A stretch of DNA of 41,702 nt from an uncultured bacterium. GTDB lineage: Bacteria; Bacillota; Clostridia; Lachnospirales; Lachnospiraceae. Positions 8,259 to 16,943 of the stretch are shown piece by piece; the stretch's first letter is position 1; each line of letters opens with the position of its first letter. Under the pieces are notes generated by a model. It ran no database searches. It saw only the letters and a list, made by a program, of their open reading frames with translations, and was not told where the DNA came from. A program made the position numbers and the translations under genes. The stretch covers positions 1 through 41,702 of the forward strand of contig CALZQA010000015.1 of the NCBI GenBank assembly GCA_945828315.1, written 5' to 3'.

Positions 8259-8699
8259 CTACGTATTCTCCGGTCTGCTCACAATGATCGAATAACTGTT
8301 ACACAGAGCAAGCAGCAAAGACACCACAATGATCGAAGGTCTGTTCGCCACGACCTTTGTTGTGTGGGAGTCTACCACAAAGAGTCCCACAGAAGTCGCA
8401 AATGTCGCCAGGGCAATGTACACGATCACCGCCTGCCACCTGTGCAATACCTTCTTGTCAAAGCAGAGCACCTTTGGGATCGCCTCTGCCGCCAGACTGA
8501 TGGGCCATGAAATGATCGCCCCGATGACAAAAAATCCAACCACACTGCGTACAGAGCTATACTGAAAACCAAAAACGCGCATGATCTCACCTCCGAACAC
8601 ACAGAGCAGAGAGATCACACCGATAAATAAACAGACTGCTATCAGAAAAACAGCCAGACTGTCCAGAACATCCTTCAAAATTCTCTTATTTACATGCAT
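8259..8699 (-). CDS. YrvL-like small membrane protein
   Basis: The product has about 146 residues with four likely membrane segments (roughly residues 10-35, 45-65, 80-105 and 115-135). The central part reads FGFQYSSVRSVVGFFVIGAIISWPISL and resembles the regulatory YrvL family of Bacillus, whose role is a membrane-linked regulator. That match is from memory of the family pattern and is moderate. Of several candidate starts, 8699 has the best spacing to GGGAG; 8705 is too close to it. It probably shares a transcript with udk. No enzymatic motif is visible. Confidence 0.6.
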   Translation of the reverse strand: MHVNKRILKDVLDSLAVFLIAVCLFIGVISLLCVFGGEIMRVFGFQYSSVRSVVGFFVIGAIISWPISLAAEAIPKVLCFDKKVLHRWQAVIVYIALATFATSVGLFVVDSHTTKVVANRPSIIVVSLLLALCNSYSIIVSRPENT

Positions 8700-8758
8700 A
8701 TTCATCACTCCCTTTTGCCATCATAACACAATTCCTCTTTTTTTTAAACTGATAAAAT

Positions 8759-8787
8759 TTGCATTCAAAATAAATATAGGATATAAT
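8759..8787 (+). promoter_or_regulatory. Promoter of the GH13 gene
   Basis: TTGCAT at 8759-8764 and a perfect TATAAT at 8782-8787 are separated by 17 bases. Transcription would start near 8794, about 36 bases before the start codon at 8830. Confidence 0.8.
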
Positions 8788-8806
8788 AGAAAGCGTTTTA
8801 TGTCAA
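8778..8806 (-). promoter_or_regulatory. Possible divergent promoter for yrvL-like/udk
   Basis: The minus strand has TTGACA at 8801-8806 and TATCCT at 8778-8783 with a 17-base spacer. Its -10 overlaps the -10 of the opposite promoter, so the two would exclude each other. A second weaker candidate (TTTAAA and TATGAT) lies closer to the gene. Confidence 0.45.
8788..8801 (+). promoter_or_regulatory. Possible cre-like operator
   Basis: AGAAAGCGTTTTAT matches the CcpA/LacI-family cre pattern TGWAANCGNTNWCA at all but three end positions. It is nearly palindromic around the central CG. It lies at the expected start site of the GH13 promoter, where repression by carbon catabolite control would be logical. 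This is a weak-consensus call. Confidence 0.35.
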
Positions 8807-8829
8807 CATTATTGAGGAGGAATCTGTCT

Positions 8830-10563
8830 ATGGCTTGGTACGATGAAGCAATTTTTTATCATATCTACCCGTTAGGACTATGCGATGCACCGAAGGAAAA
8901 CACTTATGCAGCACCGGTACACCGGTTGAATGAGGCGATCCCCTGGATCGATCATATAAAGAAAATCGGCTGCAATGCAATCTATATCGGACCGCTCTTT
9001 GAATCGGTCGGACACGGTTATGAAACAACCGATTACAAAAAACTTGACAGCCGTCTGGGTGACAATTCCGACCTGACAAATTTTGTAAAGGAATGCCACG
9101 CACAGGGGATTAAGGTGATCTTTGACGGCGTGTTCAACCATGTGGGCCGTGACTTTTTCGCCTTTAAGGACCTGCAGGCAAACCGCGAAAATTCACCCTA
9201 CCGCGACTGGTTCTGTAACGTGAACTTTGGCGGAAACAACGAGTACAACGACGGCTTCTGTTATGAAAACTGGGGCGGTTATAATCTACTGGTCAAGCTG
9301 AATCAGCGCAATCCTGATGTGAAAAATTATATCTGTGATGTGATCTGGTTCTGGGTCAGCGAATTTGATGTGGACGGCATCCGTCTGGACGCCGCAGATG
9401 TGTTGGATTTTGACTATATGCACATGCTGCGCGCGGTGGCAAATGAAGTAAAACCGGACTTCTGGCTGATGGGCGAGGTCATCCACGGCGACTACACCCG
9501 CTGGGTCAACGGCGACACACTTCATGCAGTCACAAACTATGCACTTCACAAGGCACTCTACTCCGGTCACAATGACCACAATTATTTCGAGATCGCCCAC
9601 ACGGTCAAGCGTCTCTATGAGATGGGCGGCAACCGTCCGGATGGCTTAAAGCTTTACAATTTCGTGGACAATCACGATGTTGAACGCATCTATACAAAGC
9701 TGAACAACAAGGCTCATTTTGCACCGGTTCACGTGTTGCTCTACACGCTTCCCGGTGTGCCTTCTATCTACTATGGCTCTGAGTTTGGTATTGAGGGAAG
9801 AAAAGAAAAATTCTCTGACGCATCGCTTCGTCCTGCCTTGAAATATGAGGATTATGCAGATGCAGTAGAAACAAATTCATTTACAAAGCTGATCGCAGCG
9901 CTGGGCAAGGCCCGCCAGAGTTCTCCCGAGCTCTCCTACGGTGCTTACCGTGAGCTGCTGCTGACCAATCGTCAGTACGCATTTGCAAGAGAGCTGAACG
10001 GAAGGTCTGCTCTTGTTACAGTAAATAATGATGACAATTCCGCCGATTTCCATCTGGCTGCATCCGGATGTTCTTCTTACGTAGGTGCTCTCTCTGGAAA
10101 TCATGTGAACGTAGAAAACGGACAGATCCATGTCACGGTAGGCGCGAACTCCGGAGAGATCTGGTTGCCGGTAACAGATGCATCCGCAGCAGACACCACA
10201 GAAAAAGAGCCCGTCGTACTGAATGTCAGTGACGCAGTGGCAGATGTTCCTGCCGGCAATGCACCTGTGGAAAACGCCACTCCTGCCCCGGCTGAGACTC
10301 CGGCTCCTAAAACAACGGCTGCTCCCGAACCGCAGTCCGCACCTGCAGAAGCTCCCGTTCCCGAATCACAGCCCACACCGGCTGCTGCTCCGGTTTCCGA
10401 CAGTGAGCGCGATGCCTTTGAGCGCGGAAAGATCGCAGGTCTGCAGGAAGCAATCCTGGCGATCATGGAGAAAAACGGCCCTGTTACCGATCAGATGCGG
10501 CGGGATGTCGAAAACAATGTTTACCATGACTCTCTGATCAATTGGGTGAAGAGCTTCCGCTAA
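8830..10563 (+). CDS. GH13 alpha-amylase-family enzyme with C-terminal extension
   Basis: This is an alpha-glucan-active glycoside hydrolase of family GH13. All four family regions are present: DGVFNH (99-104), GIRLDAAD with nucleophile Asp187, MGEVIH with acid/base Glu216, and FVDNHD with Asp283. The start at 8830 follows GAGGAGG by about nine bases and gives 577 residues. There is no signal peptide, so it is probably cytoplasmic and acts on imported maltodextrins. After the barrel and a beta domain comes a Pro/Ala/Glu-rich linker (about 460-524), then a 53-residue predicted helical tail ending WVKSFR. That tail is unusual for a cytoplasmic amylase. The exact specificity (neopullulanase-like, cyclomaltodextrinase-like or other) cannot be set from motifs. 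Confidence 0.9.
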   Translation: MAWYDEAIFYHIYPLGLCDAPKENTYAAPVHRLNEAIPWIDHIKKIGCNAIYIGPLFESVGHGYETTDYKKLDSRLGDNSDLTNFVKECHAQGIKVIFDGVFNHVGRDFFAFKDLQANRENSPYRDWFCNVNFGGNNEYNDGFCYENWGGYNLLVKLNQRNPDVKNYICDVIWFWVSEFDVDGIRLDAADVLDFDYMHMLRAVANEVKPDFWLMGEVIHGDYTRWVNGDTLHAVTNYALHKALYSGHNDHNYFEIAHTVKRLYEMGGNRPDGLKLYNFVDNHDVERIYTKLNNKAHFAPVHVLLYTLPGVPSIYYGSEFGIEGRKEKFSDASLRPALKYEDYADAVETNSFTKLIAALGKARQSSPELSYGAYRELLLTNRQYAFARELNGRSALVTVNNDDNSADFHLAASGCSSYVGALSGNHVNVENGQIHVTVGANSGEIWLPVTDASAADTTEKEPVVLNVSDAVADVPAGNAPVENATPAPAETPAPKTTAAPEPQSAPAEAPVPESQPTPAAAPVSDSERDAFERGKIAGLQEAILAIMEKNGPVTDQMRRDVENNVYHDSLINWVKSFR

Positions 10564-10582
10564 TTAAACATCCATGATCCAT

Positions 10583-10617
10583 CAAAAAAACGAGATACAA
10601 ATGTATCTCGTTTTTTT
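10583..10617. terminator. Bidirectional terminator between GH13 and NSS genes
   Basis: ACGAGATAC and GTATCTCGT form a perfect stem with a four-base loop, flanked by A on the left and T on the right. It can end both the plus-strand GH13 transcript and the convergent transporter transcript. Confidence 0.9.
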
Positions 10618-10634
10618 ATATTCTTATTTTATTG

Positions 10635-12179
10635 TTATTCTGCGTCCTCCCAGACAACCTCGGTCTCCTTGAAGCCCTTCTTCTCCTTGTTCTTCACGAT
10701 CAGACGAATCCAGATGCCGCTTGTGAATACCAGCAGTGACACGATCCATCCGGCAAGTAACTCAGCCCATACGGTATATCCGTATACACCGCCCTTTAAT
10801 ACAAACAGATCATACATATTCCAGCAGAACAAAATGGTCAAAAGTGCCGGTGAAATATACTTGATGGAAAGGTGGAACCATTTTGCCGACATACGATATC
10901 CGGTCGTATTGCGGTTGATCTCTTTGACCACCTTATCCGTGCTGAAGCACCAGCCTACAGCGATACATTCCAACACACCGATCAGGATCAGGTTTACCTG
11001 ATTGGTCCAGTTATCCACGATATCAAGCCATGCCAGACCTGCACGGGTCGCATACAGCAGAGAGATCACAGCTGCCACCAGACAAACCCAACGGGTCATC
11101 TTCTTATGGTCTGCGTGAAACTTATCAGCCAGGGAAGTAGAAACACCCTCTACGATAGAAAACGCAGAGTCTATGGCCAACGTCACAAGCATCAGATAGA
11201 AAATGATACCGAACAGTGCGTTAAACCAGCCAACACTTGTCAGATTAACGATCGCCTGGGGATAGATGATAAATGCAGTTGCAATGCCGGATGCTGACAT
11301 ATTGTCAAGCATGCCGACACCACCCATTGTGGAGAACATTACAATACCGGACAAAATGCTGACTGCTGCATCACCCACAGCGATGATCGTACAGTCCACT
11401 GCAACATTAGAGTCCTCCTCCAGATAAGAGCCATATGCAAACATGATCGCCATACAGATGGACAGGCTGTAGAATACCTGACCGATCGCATCGATCCAGA
11501 GGCTGGGATCCTTGAATGCAGCCAGCTGAGGAATGAAAAATCTTGCAAGACCTTCGCCTGCACCGGACATCGTACATCCCTTGACTGCCATGATCAGCAG
11601 TAAGATGATCGGTAAAAACACGGTATATTTTACAACTTTTCCGACTGACTGTGCGCCGTCACGGATGCAGTAATACATCAGCAACCATGCCACCACAAGG
11701 GCGATCAGAACAGGGATGGGAATCCCCCAGTCGGACAATGTATGAGGTACATCCCATGTTGTCTGCGTCAGAGTTGCAAACACATTGCTTGCAGCCTCAG
11801 AATCTCCGGTCATACCCACAAACTTTAATGCGCCGAAGATCATCATCAGCACCCATGCAAAAACAACCGAATAGTAGGTAACGATAACGAAGGCATTCGC
11901 GGTAGCAGCCCATCCGGTGAACTCCATCTTTTTGGAGACACCGCGCATACACTCGCCTGCACCCTTATGTATCTTTCTCGCGATACTCACTTCCATCATT
12001 AAAAGCGGCACACCCATTACAAACATTGCCACCAGATATACGAGCAAAAATGTTCCGCCGCCATGCTTTGCAGCAAGTCCCGGAAATCGCCATGCATTTC
12101 CAAGTCCTACGGCAGAACCGATCGCAGCCAGAATAAATGTACCGCGAGTTGCCCATGTACTTCGTTTCTTTTCAGCCAT
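10635..12179 (-). CDS. Sodium-dependent amino-acid symporter, NSS/SNF family
   Basis: This is a 514-residue transporter of the neurotransmitter:sodium symporter family (LeuT type). It uses the sodium gradient to import an amino acid or related amine. The first helix carries the Na+ and substrate motif GSAVGLGNAWRFPGLAAKHGGG, and TM6 shows FYSLSICMAIMFAYGSY. About twelve membrane segments are visible. The start at 12179 follows AAAGGAG with nine bases. It lies 57 bases after the HAD gene on the same strand and also has a likely promoter of its own. The upstream MocR regulator could control it, but that is inference. The substrate is unknown. Confidence 0.92.
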   Translation of the reverse strand: MAEKKRSTWATRGTFILAAIGSAVGLGNAWRFPGLAAKHGGGTFLLVYLVAMFVMGVPLLMMEVSIARKIHKGAGECMRGVSKKMEFTGWAATANAFVIVTYYSVVFAWVLMMIFGALKFVGMTGDSEAASNVFATLTQTTWDVPHTLSDWGIPIPVLIALVVAWLLMYYCIRDGAQSVGKVVKYTVFLPIILLLIMAVKGCTMSGAGEGLARFFIPQLAAFKDPSLWIDAIGQVFYSLSICMAIMFAYGSYLEEDSNVAVDCTIIAVGDAAVSILSGIVMFSTMGGVGMLDNMSASGIATAFIIYPQAIVNLTSVGWFNALFGIIFYLMLVTLAIDSAFSIVEGVSTSLADKFHADHKKMTRWVCLVAAVISLLYATRAGLAWLDIVDNWTNQVNLILIGVLECIAVGWCFSTDKVVKEINRNTTGYRMSAKWFHLSIKYISPALLTILFCWNMYDLFVLKGGVYGYTVWAELLAGWIVSLLVFTSGIWIRLIVKNKEKKGFKETEVVWEDAE

Positions 12180-12221
12180 AACTAAATACTCCTTTTCTTG
12201 TTTTTTGTAAAAAGATATTTT

Positions 12222-12251
12222 ATTATATCACAAAGGCTATAATCCACGCAA
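12222..12251 (-). promoter_or_regulatory. Promoter of the NSS transporter gene
   Basis: The minus strand has an extended -10, TGATATAAT, with the TATAAT at 12222-12227. A TTGCGT -35 lies at 12246-12251 with an 18-base spacer. It overlaps the end of the HAD gene. Confidence 0.6.
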
Positions 12252-12926
12252 CAATTCCGGCAAATCTTTTAATTTTCCGAACTCATAGTCTGCCGGTATT
12301 TCCGGATCAGCCGGTACTCCCTTCGGATTAAACCAGATCGTGCGCACACCGGCATTGATGCCGCCCTTGATATCTGACGTAAGCGAATCGCCTACAATGA
12401 CCGCACACGCCGGATCAAAATCCGGGATCTTTGCAAAGGCAAGATCAAAAAAACAGCGATTGGGCTTCTCAGCACCGAGTACCTCCGAGATAAAAATATC
12501 TGCGAAATAATGTCCGATGCCTGACTTTTTCAATCTTCCCTCCTGCACGGAAAGATTCCCGTTTGAGACAAGAAACATCCGGTAATTTCCGCTTAATTCC
12601 TCTAACAGTTCCGGCGCGCCCTCAATGTAATGAAAATCCTCTGCCAGCCGTTCATGGTACGTTTTTGCCGCCAGCGCCGCCTGCTCCGGTTCGTATCCCA
12701 GTTCCTCAAACAGCAGCTGAAACCGCCGCAGCTTCACCTGTGCGCGGGTGATCTCTCCCAGCTCCAGCGCCTTCCACTGGGCCTTGTTGATCTCGCTGTA
12801 GCGGGCGCAAACCGCATCATCCAGCGGAAGCTCCAATGACGCAAAGGTTTTTTCCAGCGCCACGCGCTCATCCGCATGAAAATCAAACAACGTGTCATCC
12901 AGATCAAATAAAATGTCCTTAACCAT
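12237..12926 (-). CDS. HAD-family phosphatase, YjjG-like
   Basis: This is a HAD-superfamily hydrolase of the YjjG type (nucleotidase-like in the known members). Motif I is DLDDTLFD near residue 8, motif II is VSNGN, motif III has the Lys in GAEKPNRCFFD, and motif IV is GDSLTSDIKGGINAG. The start at 12926 follows AGGAGG and gives 229 residues. The upstream in-frame reading lies inside the MocR gene. It overlaps the MocR gene by eight bases, which points to translational coupling. The physiological substrate could be a nucleotide or, given the PLP-binding neighbour, another phosphomonoester. The latter is speculation. Confidence 0.85.
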   Translation of the reverse strand: MVKDILFDLDDTLFDFHADERVALEKTFASLELPLDDAVCARYSEINKAQWKALELGEITRAQVKLRRFQLLFEELGYEPEQAALAAKTYHERLAEDFHYIEGAPELLEELSGNYRMFLVSNGNLSVQEGRLKKSGIGHYFADIFISEVLGAEKPNRCFFDLAFAKIPDFDPACAVIVGDSLTSDIKGGINAGVRTIWFNPKGVPADPEIPADYEFGKLKDLPELLRGL

Positions 12927-14340
12927 TCCTGTTTCCTCCTGAAAGTAACTCGTCCAACACTGCCAGTCCTTCTGACAATTCCTCCTCTGACAGTCCGCCA
13001 AAGCCCAGTAGCAATGTCACCGGTTCCTTTGCTGTACGCTCTCCGATCCGGTAACTGCTCATGCCGTAAACGCGCACGCCGCGCTCCAGTGCCTCCGCCA
13101 CAAGCTCCGATTCTGTCTGCGCAGTGTCCACCGCTACCACCAGATGCAGCCCTGCATTTTCTCCCCGGATCCTACGCACCCATGATCGCTTTTTCAGCTC
13201 TCTCAGCAGAAAATCATGCTTTGCCTTATATACCCGCCGCATCCGGTTTAGATGTCGTTCAAAGTCACCCGTCTCCAGAAAACGCCGTACTGCCAGCTGC
13301 TGTCCGGTAGGCACCGTTGATGCATAAAAATCGAACTGCCTGTGAAAGCGCTCACTCAGATGTCTGGGCAGTACCATATAGCTCATACGCAGCCCCGGTG
13401 AAATGCTCTTTGAAAAGGTGCCGAAATAGATCACACAATCCTTCTGATCCCGGCTCTGAAGCGAAGGGATCGGCTTGCCAACATAGCGAAATTCGCTGTC
13501 ATGGTCATCCTCGATGATATAGCGTCCCTCTGCACCCGCTGCCCATTCCAGTAATTCCTGTCGGCGCCCCAGAGGCATGACCATTCCCATGGGAAACTGA
13601 TGGGACGGCATGACATAGACCACATCCGCCGGACACTTATCAAGTTCACAGCAGAGAAGTCCTTCCTCATCCATCATCCCGACACGCACCTTGCAACCTA
13701 TATGACGAAACACCTCGTAGGCCTGCATGTAGGTAGGATCTTCCATGACTACAGAAAGACCGCCGCCCAGCACCTGTACCAGAAGCATCAAAAGATATTC
13801 GTTTCCGGCGCCGACCAGTATCTGATCAGGTGTACAGTGTACACCGCGCGCCCGATAGAGGTAAGTGGCGATCGTTTCCCGCAGTCCCCGGTCTCCCGCA
13901 GCTTCCCGCGACATCAAAAGATCCGCTGCTTCGTCCATCACTTCCCGGTTTCTCTTTTTCCAGCTGTTGTACGGAAAATGTGCAGTGTCTATGGCAAAAG
14001 GTGAAAAATCAATGCGCACATCCGTTTGCTCCCCCTCCAGCCGTGGCTGTGGATCAAAGTGTTTTTCCCCATCCGAAATGCCGGAGATCAGATTGCTCAG
14101 ATCGCACACAAAAAAGCCGCTTCCCGCTCTCGCCTGAATGTATCCTTCGGACACCAGCTGCTCGTAAGCGAGATCCACCGTAAAGCGGCTCACATTCAGA
14201 TTTGCTGCCAATAAACGAGTGGACGGTAATTTTTCCCCAAAGGAAATCTTACCGTCCTCAATATCCCGCTTGATCGCCAGATAGATCTGTTCATATAAAG
14301 GTGTTTTACCGGATTGCAATGCAATCATTAACTCCTTCAT
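12919..14340 (-). CDS. MocR-type regulator (GntR HTH fused to aminotransferase fold)
   Basis: The N-terminal 80 residues are a GntR winged helix (PLYEQIYLAIKRDIEDGKISFGEKLPSTR and NVSRFTVDLAYEQLVSEGYI). The rest is a class I aminotransferase-like domain with VGAGNEYLLMLL, EDPTYMQAY, VMPSHQFPMG, DDHDSEFRY and the PLP Lys in TFSKSISPGLRMSY. MocR proteins sense PLP or PLP adducts and control PLP synthesis, amino-acid or GABA-type genes. The start at 14340 has AGGAA eight bases upstream. At 473 residues the length is normal. It follows the DUF2225 gene by 25 bases and overlaps the HAD gene. No pdx or gab genes are present, so the target is not evident. The adjacent transporter is the nearest candidate. 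Confidence 0.92.
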   Translation of the reverse strand: MKELMIALQSGKTPLYEQIYLAIKRDIEDGKISFGEKLPSTRLLAANLNVSRFTVDLAYEQLVSEGYIQARAGSGFFVCDLSNLISGISDGEKHFDPQPRLEGEQTDVRIDFSPFAIDTAHFPYNSWKKRNREVMDEAADLLMSREAAGDRGLRETIATYLYRARGVHCTPDQILVGAGNEYLLMLLVQVLGGGLSVVMEDPTYMQAYEVFRHIGCKVRVGMMDEEGLLCCELDKCPADVVYVMPSHQFPMGMVMPLGRRQELLEWAAGAEGRYIIEDDHDSEFRYVGKPIPSLQSRDQKDCVIYFGTFSKSISPGLRMSYMVLPRHLSERFHRQFDFYASTVPTGQQLAVRRFLETGDFERHLNRMRRVYKAKHDFLLRELKKRSWVRRIRGENAGLHLVVAVDTAQTESELVAEALERGVRVYGMSSYRIGERTAKEPVTLLLGFGGLSEEELSEGLAVLDELLSGGNRNG

Positions 14341-14365
14341 ACTGTTCGTTCCTCGACCTGATTTA

Positions 14366-15130
14366 TTATTTCTTGCGTTCCTTCAACATCTTAATGATCT
14401 CAGCCTTGAGCTCCAGCGCACGGTCCTTCACATTTCTGGAAGCGGAGGATGTGGTCAGCACAGAGCCAATCAGTTTTGCCGATACCTCCAGTTTTCCAAA
14501 ATAAAATGCCATATACGCGATAATATACTCCAGTGTCGGCTGATTGAGTCCCGCAATGGGGAACATCTCATTCATCATCGCCCTTTGAAATCCCTCAAAG
14601 GCAGCCAGATAATGTTCGTCTGCCTGCGCTTTGCAGTTCTCCATCTCCGTATTTCGCAATTCCTCAATAGAGATTGCCTCAGCTTCCTTCTGCTTTTCAC
14701 GATACAACCATGCCATCAAAAGATGCAGATACGACTTTTCGCCATCCTTCGCCATCTTTGCCTCGGCACACTGCAGTGCAAGGGCATGCATGCGGATCGC
14801 CTGATCGTAAGTGTAACTGCTCCAGCCGCTGCGATCCTCTGGCAGAAAATGTACGCACACCTGCTCCTTAATATTGTTGATCTGTCTCGGTGCAATATGT
14901 GAGAATGCACTGTGCATGGCACTGTAACCGCAGTTCGGACAGGAACAGATCCCATATTTGAGTGTATCGATATGTTCGAACCGCGGACGCAGATCCGCAT
15001 CGGATCCGATACGGCGGGCACGATTGGATTTTAAGATCTTGGTCGTAAAAGGCTTGTCACACACCACGCAGGTCATCTTTTTATCAAAGATATATTCCTC
15101 CTCAGTATGCTGGTTTTCGGACATCGCCAT
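14366..15130 (-). CDS. DUF2225 protein with paired zinc-type Cys motifs
   Basis: This 254-residue protein has an N-terminal CVVCDKPF and then CSCPNCGYSA, a four-plus-Cys pattern that probably binds zinc. A helical region with TPR-like length follows (about 90-254). This matches the uncharacterised DUF2225 family found widely in Firmicutes. The start at 15130 follows AAAGGAGG with eight bases. It lies 15 bases after glnS and is probably co-transcribed with it. No function is known to me. Confidence 0.75.
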   Translation of the reverse strand: MAMSENQHTEEEYIFDKKMTCVVCDKPFTTKILKSNRARRIGSDADLRPRFEHIDTLKYGICSCPNCGYSAMHSAFSHIAPRQINNIKEQVCVHFLPEDRSGWSSYTYDQAIRMHALALQCAEAKMAKDGEKSYLHLLMAWLYREKQKEAEAISIEELRNTEMENCKAQADEHYLAAFEGFQRAMMNEMFPIAGLNQPTLEYIIAYMAFYFGKLEVSAKLIGSVLTTSSASRNVKDRALELKAEIIKMLKERKK

Positions 15131-15145
15131 TGTATTCTCCTCCTT

Positions 15146-16816
15146 TTACTCTTGTTTCGGCAGTTTAAAGGAGCTCTTCAGAGATACGATGCGGTTAAAT
15201 ACCGGCGCACCCTCTCTGGAATCCTTATAGTCTGCACAGAAAAATCCGTTGCGGACAAACTGGAAGCTGTCATACGCCTTTGCCTCTGTCAGGGCAGGCT
15301 CTACATAGCAATTGTCCAGCACGGTCAGCGAGTTGGGATTTAAATTCAGACTACCATCCTCATTGTATACTCCCAGATCCTCATCCACAATGTTCTCGTA
15401 CAGGCGGACAGTCACCTGTTTTGCGGTCGGCGCTGCCACCCAGTGGATCGTACCCTTTACCTTGCGACCGTCCGGACTGTTTCCTCCCCTGGATGCCGGA
15501 TCATAGGTGCAGTGGATCTCCGTGATCTTTCCGTCAGCGTCCTTCTTATAATCCACACATTTTACAAAATAGGCATTCATCAGGCGCACTTCATTTCCGG
15601 GGAACAGACGGAAATATTTCTTCGGCGGCTCCTCCATGAAATCCTCACGCTCAATATACAATTCTCTTGCAAAGGGAACCTCACGGCTGCCCAGCGCTTC
15701 ATTTTCCTGATTGTTCGGCACCGTGATCATCTCAGTCTCACCCTCGGGATAATTGTCGATGATCAGCTTCACCGGATCCAGAATCGCCATCATACGCGGG
15801 CGTTTTGCTTTCAGATCCTCCCGGATGCAATACTCCAATGCTGCGTAATCCGCCACAGAGTTTGCCTTGGAAACGCCGCACATATCCACAAACATGCGAA
15901 TGGATTCCGGCGTGAATCCGCGTCTGCGAAGACCGGAAATGGACACGAGTCTCGGATCGTCCCATCCGTCCACAATGCCATCCTCTACCAGCTTTTTGAT
16001 ATAACGTTTTCCGGTAACCACATTTTTCAGATACATCTTTGCAAACTCGATCTGTTTCGGCGGTTTCTCATACTCCAGCTCACGTACCACCCAGTCGTAG
16101 AGTGGTCTGTGATCCTCAAACTCCAGCGTACACAGGGAGTGCGTTACACCCTCGATCGCGTCCTCGATGGGATGGGCGAAATCATACATCGGATAAATAC
16201 ACCAGGTATCACCGGTATTGTGGTGTGTCATATGCGCCACGCGGTAAATGACCGGATCACGCATGTTCATGTTGGGCGATGCCATGTCGATCTTTGCACG
16301 AAGAACCTTGGAACCGTCCTCATATTTACCGTTTTTCATATCCTCAAACAGCGCCAGATTTTCCTCGATGCTGCGGTCTGAGCTGGGGTCCTTCTTGCCC
16401 GGCTCCTCCAGCGTACCGCGGTATTCACGGATCTGCTCTGCTGACAGGTCGGAGACATATGCCTTACCCTTTTTGATCAGCTTGATCGCTGCCTCATACA
16501 TCTGCGGAAAATAATCGGATGCAAAAAAGAGACGATCCTCCCAGTCTGCTCCGAGCCACTTCACATCCGCCTTGATAGACTCCACAAACTCGGATTTTTC
16601 CTTGGTGGGGTTCGTATCGTCAAAACGCATGTTAAATTTGCCGCCGTATTTCTGTGCCATTCCGTAATTTAAAAGAATAGACTTGGCATGTCCGATATGC
16701 AGATATCCGTTGGGTTCCGGCGGAAAACGGGTGCAGACTGTATCACATCTGCCCTCTGCCAGATCCTCCTCGATAATTCGTTCAATAAAATTTTTGGAAA
16801 CTGTTTCATTCTCCAT
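15146..16816 (-). CDS. glnS: Glutaminyl-tRNA synthetase
   Basis: GlnRS charges tRNA-Gln directly. The class I signature is visible as [15 protein letters not shown] (HIGH at 40-43). DTNPTKEK, the [14 protein letters not shown] block and a full C-terminal anticodon-binding beta domain follow. The length of 556 residues matches the bacterial enzyme. The start at 16816 follows AGGAGG with about eight bases. Where E. coli reads VMSKR, this protein reads [11 protein letters not shown], so the KMSKS loop is altered. Many Firmicutes lack GlnRS and use the amidotransferase route, so this gene is often regarded as acquired in clostridia (general knowledge). Confidence 0.96.
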   Translation of the reverse strand: MENETVSKNFIERIIEEDLAEGRCDTVCTRFPPEPNGYLHIGHAKSILLNYGMAQKYGGKFNMRFDDTNPTKEKSEFVESIKADVKWLGADWEDRLFFASDYFPQMYEAAIKLIKKGKAYVSDLSAEQIREYRGTLEEPGKKDPSSDRSIEENLALFEDMKNGKYEDGSKVLRAKIDMASPNMNMRDPVIYRVAHMTHHNTGDTWCIYPMYDFAHPIEDAIEGVTHSLCTLEFEDHRPLYDWVVRELEYEKPPKQIEFAKMYLKNVVTGKRYIKKLVEDGIVDGWDDPRLVSISGLRRRGFTPESIRMFVDMCGVSKANSVADYAALEYCIREDLKAKRPRMMAILDPVKLIIDNYPEGETEMITVPNNQENEALGSREVPFARELYIEREDFMEEPPKKYFRLFPGNEVRLMNAYFVKCVDYKKDADGKITEIHCTYDPASRGGNSPDGRKVKGTIHWVAAPTAKQVTVRLYENIVDEDLGVYNEDGSLNLNPNSLTVLDNCYVEPALTEAKAYDSFQFVRNGFFCADYKDSREGAPVFNRIVSLKSSFKLPKQE

Positions 16817-16860
16817 ATAGAATTCCTCCTGAATTTACATTCCCATTTTATGTTGTCACA

Positions 16861-16903
16861 AAACAAAAATGACCTTTTTTCAGTGTACCGAAAAAAGGTC
16901 ATT
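16861..16903 (-). terminator. Terminator after the rhomboid-like gene
   Basis: On the minus strand AATGACCTTTTTT pairs with AAAAAAGGTCATT (13 bp, ten-base loop), followed by TTTTTGTTT. It separates the rhomboid-like gene from glnS. Confidence 0.85.
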
Positions 16904-16943
16904 CCGTCAATTGCTTTTCATAAATTCCGTTTATATTTAACTG

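Noticed and set aside
15443-16381. 312-codon open frame on the plus strand opposite glnS
   Set aside because: It is antisense to a certain glnS, has no ribosome binding site and shows no protein family pattern.
16817-16860. T-box or glutamine riboswitch before glnS
   Set aside because: The stretch is short and holds only a ribosome binding site and AT-rich sequence; no T-box core is present.
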